From NCBI RefSeq assembly GCF_003151135.1, contig NZ_QEQK01000014.1, forward strand, positions 19,801 to 83,800: a DNA stretch of 64,000 nucleotides. Direction: 5' to 3'. Shown in pieces: positions 62,446 through 64,000 of the stretch. Numbering within the stretch: the stretch's first letter is position 1; each line of letters begins with the position of its first letter. Made by a program: the position numbers and the translations under genes. The notes below the pieces were generated by a model. That model searched no databases, was not told the DNA's origin, and saw nothing but the letters and a program-made list of their open reading frames with translations. This DNA is from Abyssibacter profundi (GTDB taxonomy: Bacteria; Pseudomonadota; Gammaproteobacteria; Nevskiales; OUC007).

Positions 62446-63361
62446 CGCGGTTGCGGCGGCCATCGGCGAGTTGCTGGCCTACTACTTCTCCATTGAGGAA
62501 TACGCCAACGTTTGCCGTGTGCACGCGCGGTCGGCGGCGCCTGGTGTCGAAGGGGCCTTCGAAGCCTGGGACCAGCGCAATCGAGCGCTGGCCGATGAAT
62601 TGCAGGGCCGCTTCGCCCAGCTGGTGTCGGATGATCTGAAGCTCGACCCGCTGGACACGCTGGTTCAGAACGAGGTGGAGCGAAACTGGCGTGCGACGCG
62701 TAATGCCGCGTCCCGATTCCAGCGGCAGCAGCTGGCGGCGATGGAAACCAACCAGCTGCACGCGGCCTGCCAACGTCTGAACGAATCCCTGCTCACCGCC
62801 TCATCAGATATCGATCAGGCCAATCAAAAAGCCTGGGAAACCGTGTTTTTTCGGGTGCCAGCCACCGAACGCAGCATTCTCGGAACCTGGTCCACCGATG
62901 ACGCTTGCCAGGGCGAGCTCTGGACCGTAAGAGCCGATGGTACGGATCAAGTCAGTCTGCAGACCGCAGAGGTAACCTACGGCTACAAGGGTCGATGGAG
63001 CCTGGCGCGCGGGCTTTTCCGCTCCTCCGGAGTCGAGAACGACGGCACCCGCGTCACCATGATTGGCAATACCGTCATGGATAGCAGCGGCCGTCTGCTT
63101 ACCCTGGAGGTAACCCACCAGACCACCCAGGCGCCGGGCGACGACGAGATCACCACGCCCCCGGATGACCTCTATACGGTGAGCTATCAGCGCTGCGCGC
63201 CCGGGACGCGGGTGGCCCACCTGCAATTCGACCCCAGCGCCGCACCACCGCCGGCTGACATGCCTGCCAATGACTCGGAGACGATCATCTATGCCCGCCA
63301 GCCGACTGATTCTGATCGCAGCGATTCCGCTGATGTTCCTCGCGGGCCTGGGCGTCGCTAG
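62375..63361 (+). CDS. Secreted protein with lipocalin-like C-terminal part, unknown
   Basis: A 328-residue exported protein (signal residues 1 to about 23, ATPTPNHAND). The first half is helical (AVAAAIGELLAYYFSIEE). The second half includes ILGTWSTDDACQGELWTVRADG, VTYGYKGRWSL and TRVTMIGNTVMD, a lipocalin-like beta pattern. A Pro-rich tail ends the protein. The start lies inside the LysR gene (71-base overlap) in a different frame. Function unknown. Confidence 0.65.
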   Translation: MNRFLLCLIPCLLLATPTPNHANDAVAAAIGELLAYYFSIEEYANVCRVHARSAAPGVEGAFEAWDQRNRALADELQGRFAQLVSDDLKLDPLDTLVQNEVERNWRATRNAASRFQRQQLAAMETNQLHAACQRLNESLLTASSDIDQANQKAWETVFFRVPATERSILGTWSTDDACQGELWTVRADGTDQVSLQTAEVTYGYKGRWSLARGLFRSSGVENDGTRVTMIGNTVMDSSGRLLTLEVTHQTTQAPGDDEITTPPDDLYTVSYQRCAPGTRVAHLQFDPSAAPPPADMPANDSETIIYARQPTDSDRSDSADVPRGPGRR

Positions 63362-63749
63362 GCTGAACCCACCCGAACCGGTACCCGTGACGCCGGCGCC
63401 GCAAGCACGACCGGCCATCGATGCCGAGATCGCCAAGCTGACCGAGTCGATGTACGTCGCGCGTCAGCTTGATGTTGGTGAAGTGGACGCTGCGCGCGAT
63501 TATCTGGCCTTGTCGATGGACCTGGATATTCTCGCGCTTGCTGAGCAGCTCGAAGCGCTTGGCCCACAACGCCGTGCGGCGGCCCTGAGCGTGCTGGCAG
63601 AGATCCACGAATATCGCGAGAACTATCCGTCGATCATCGAGACTCGTGACAAGACCCGGCAGCCGGACCTTGCCGCCATGCGGTCGGATGTTGACGCCGT
63701 GTTGGAGCGGGCGGCGGCTTTGGCGCCGGCGGGGCGGTTGCAGTTTTAG
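63291..63749 (+). CDS. Small membrane-anchored protein, unknown
   Basis: A 152-residue protein with a signal anchor (about residues 3-22, LILIAAIPLMFLAGLG) followed by a Pro-rich linker and a helical domain (DAEIAKLTESMYVARQLDVGEVDAARDYL). It overlaps the preceding gene by 71 bases. GGAGA lies about 10 bases upstream of the ATG at 63291. Function unknown; its overlap suggests it works with the preceding secreted protein. Confidence 0.62.
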   Translation: MPASRLILIAAIPLMFLAGLGVARLNPPEPVPVTPAPQARPAIDAEIAKLTESMYVARQLDVGEVDAARDYLALSMDLDILALAEQLEALGPQRRAAALSVLAEIHEYRENYPSIIETRDKTRQPDLAAMRSDVDAVLERAAALAPAGRLQF

Positions 63750-63843
63750 CCAGGGCGTACCGACAGCGGGATTCTTCCCTGCTGACATGACTGCATACCC
63801 ACGAAATCGTCAATGCGCGTCAAACCGTATTGCCCATCATTTT

Positions 63844-64000
63844 CGGCCTGAAGGCCGAGCCCCTTTTGCGCGCCCAAAAGGGGCGGAAAAGGGCGGATGC
63901 CACTGCTCAGGTCGGCGCGCCTGCGGCGCGACGACTGCCCTGCGATGCTCGCCGGCGACGGGCGGGTCGGAAACTCGCCCGCTGCGCGGGCTCAAACAGC
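63844..64000. repeat. Palindromic GC-rich intergenic element, truncated at window end
   Basis: CGGCCT-GA-AGGCCG (63844-63857) and GCCCCTTTTG-CGCGCC-CAAAAGGGGC (63859-63884, perfect 10-bp stem) are followed by further GC-rich short repeats to the window end (CGCGCCTGCGGCGCG, CTCGCCCGCTGCGCGGGC). No gene is seen. The pattern resembles dispersed intergenic elements of Gammaproteobacteria and probably continues beyond the window. The first hairpins could also act as a terminator of the preceding gene. Confidence 0.5.

Noticed and set aside
1..64000. tRNA, rRNA or prophage
   Set aside because: No cloverleaf-like sequence, rRNA fragment, integrase or phage structural gene was recognised in the window.

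Overview
The window is about 64 kb of GC-rich DNA (I estimate low to mid 60s % GC). It is densely packed with ordinary chromosomal genes of a free-living, lipid-using Gammaproteobacterium. Supporting marks are a minCDE operon, a DesT/FabR-type regulator beside an acyl desaturase operon, a long FadE-type acyl-CoA dehydrogenase, DUF1302/DUF1329 outer-membrane genes, a VolA-like surface lipase, and a TonB2/TtpC-type energy module. A marine or hydrocarbon-associated lineage (Nevskiales, Salinisphaera or Oceanococcus-like) would fit, but this is inference. I see no tRNA, rRNA, CRISPR array, intact insertion sequence or prophage.

Layout. 0-4.4 kb: a TetR-controlled minus-strand operon with a class I HMG-CoA reductase, a small membrane protein and a VOC protein, divergent from an MFS transporter. 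4.6-8.0 kb: a secreted subtilisin-like protease with thrombospondin type 3 repeats, PKD domains and a GlyGly-CTERM tail. 8.3-12.2 kb: small membrane and lipoprotein genes, an SDR and an acyltransferase-3. 12.4-15.8 kb: a DUF1302 porin-like protein and a DUF1329 partner. 16.4-21.8 kb: desT plus a lipase-like hydrolase, divergent from desC-desB and a helical protein. 21.9-28.3 kb: a minus-strand set with a DUF1295 reductase-like protein, a coclaurine-N-methyltransferase-like enzyme, a secreted protein, an amidase lipoprotein and a lysyl oxidase-like lipoprotein. 28.7-41.4 kb: a large TonB-dependent receptor, a repeat-rich surface lipoprotein, a complete dedicated TonB module (DUF3450, TtpC-like, ExbB, ExbD, TonB, TPR) and a propeller-like lipoprotein. 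41.4-43.1 kb: minCDE. 43.3-48.8 kb: two paralogous lipoproteins, a circularly permuted ATP-grasp/alpha-E pair, an HCCA isomerase-like protein and an alpha/beta hydrolase. 49.0-57.6 kb: fadE, glpD, a surface lipase and a second DUF1302 protein. 57.7-63.7 kb: small genes, an amidase/DOPA-dioxygenase-like/pirin operon divergent from a LysR regulator, and two overlapping secreted-protein genes. The right edge carries a palindromic, GC-rich non-coding element.

How the genes work together. The theme is envelope lipid handling. The surface lipase and its DUF1302 partner could release and import acyl chains, FadE would oxidise them, and GlpD would take up the glycerol backbone. DesT-DesCB tunes unsaturation. 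The TonB cluster looks like a self-contained uptake system for an unknown ligand. The most unusual items are a bacterial lysyl oxidase homologue with all copper and cofactor-forming residues conserved beside a secreted amidase, a plant-CNMT-like methyltransferase, a class I HMG-CoA reductase without other mevalonate genes, and an acyl-CoA dehydrogenase with a histone-H1-like tail.
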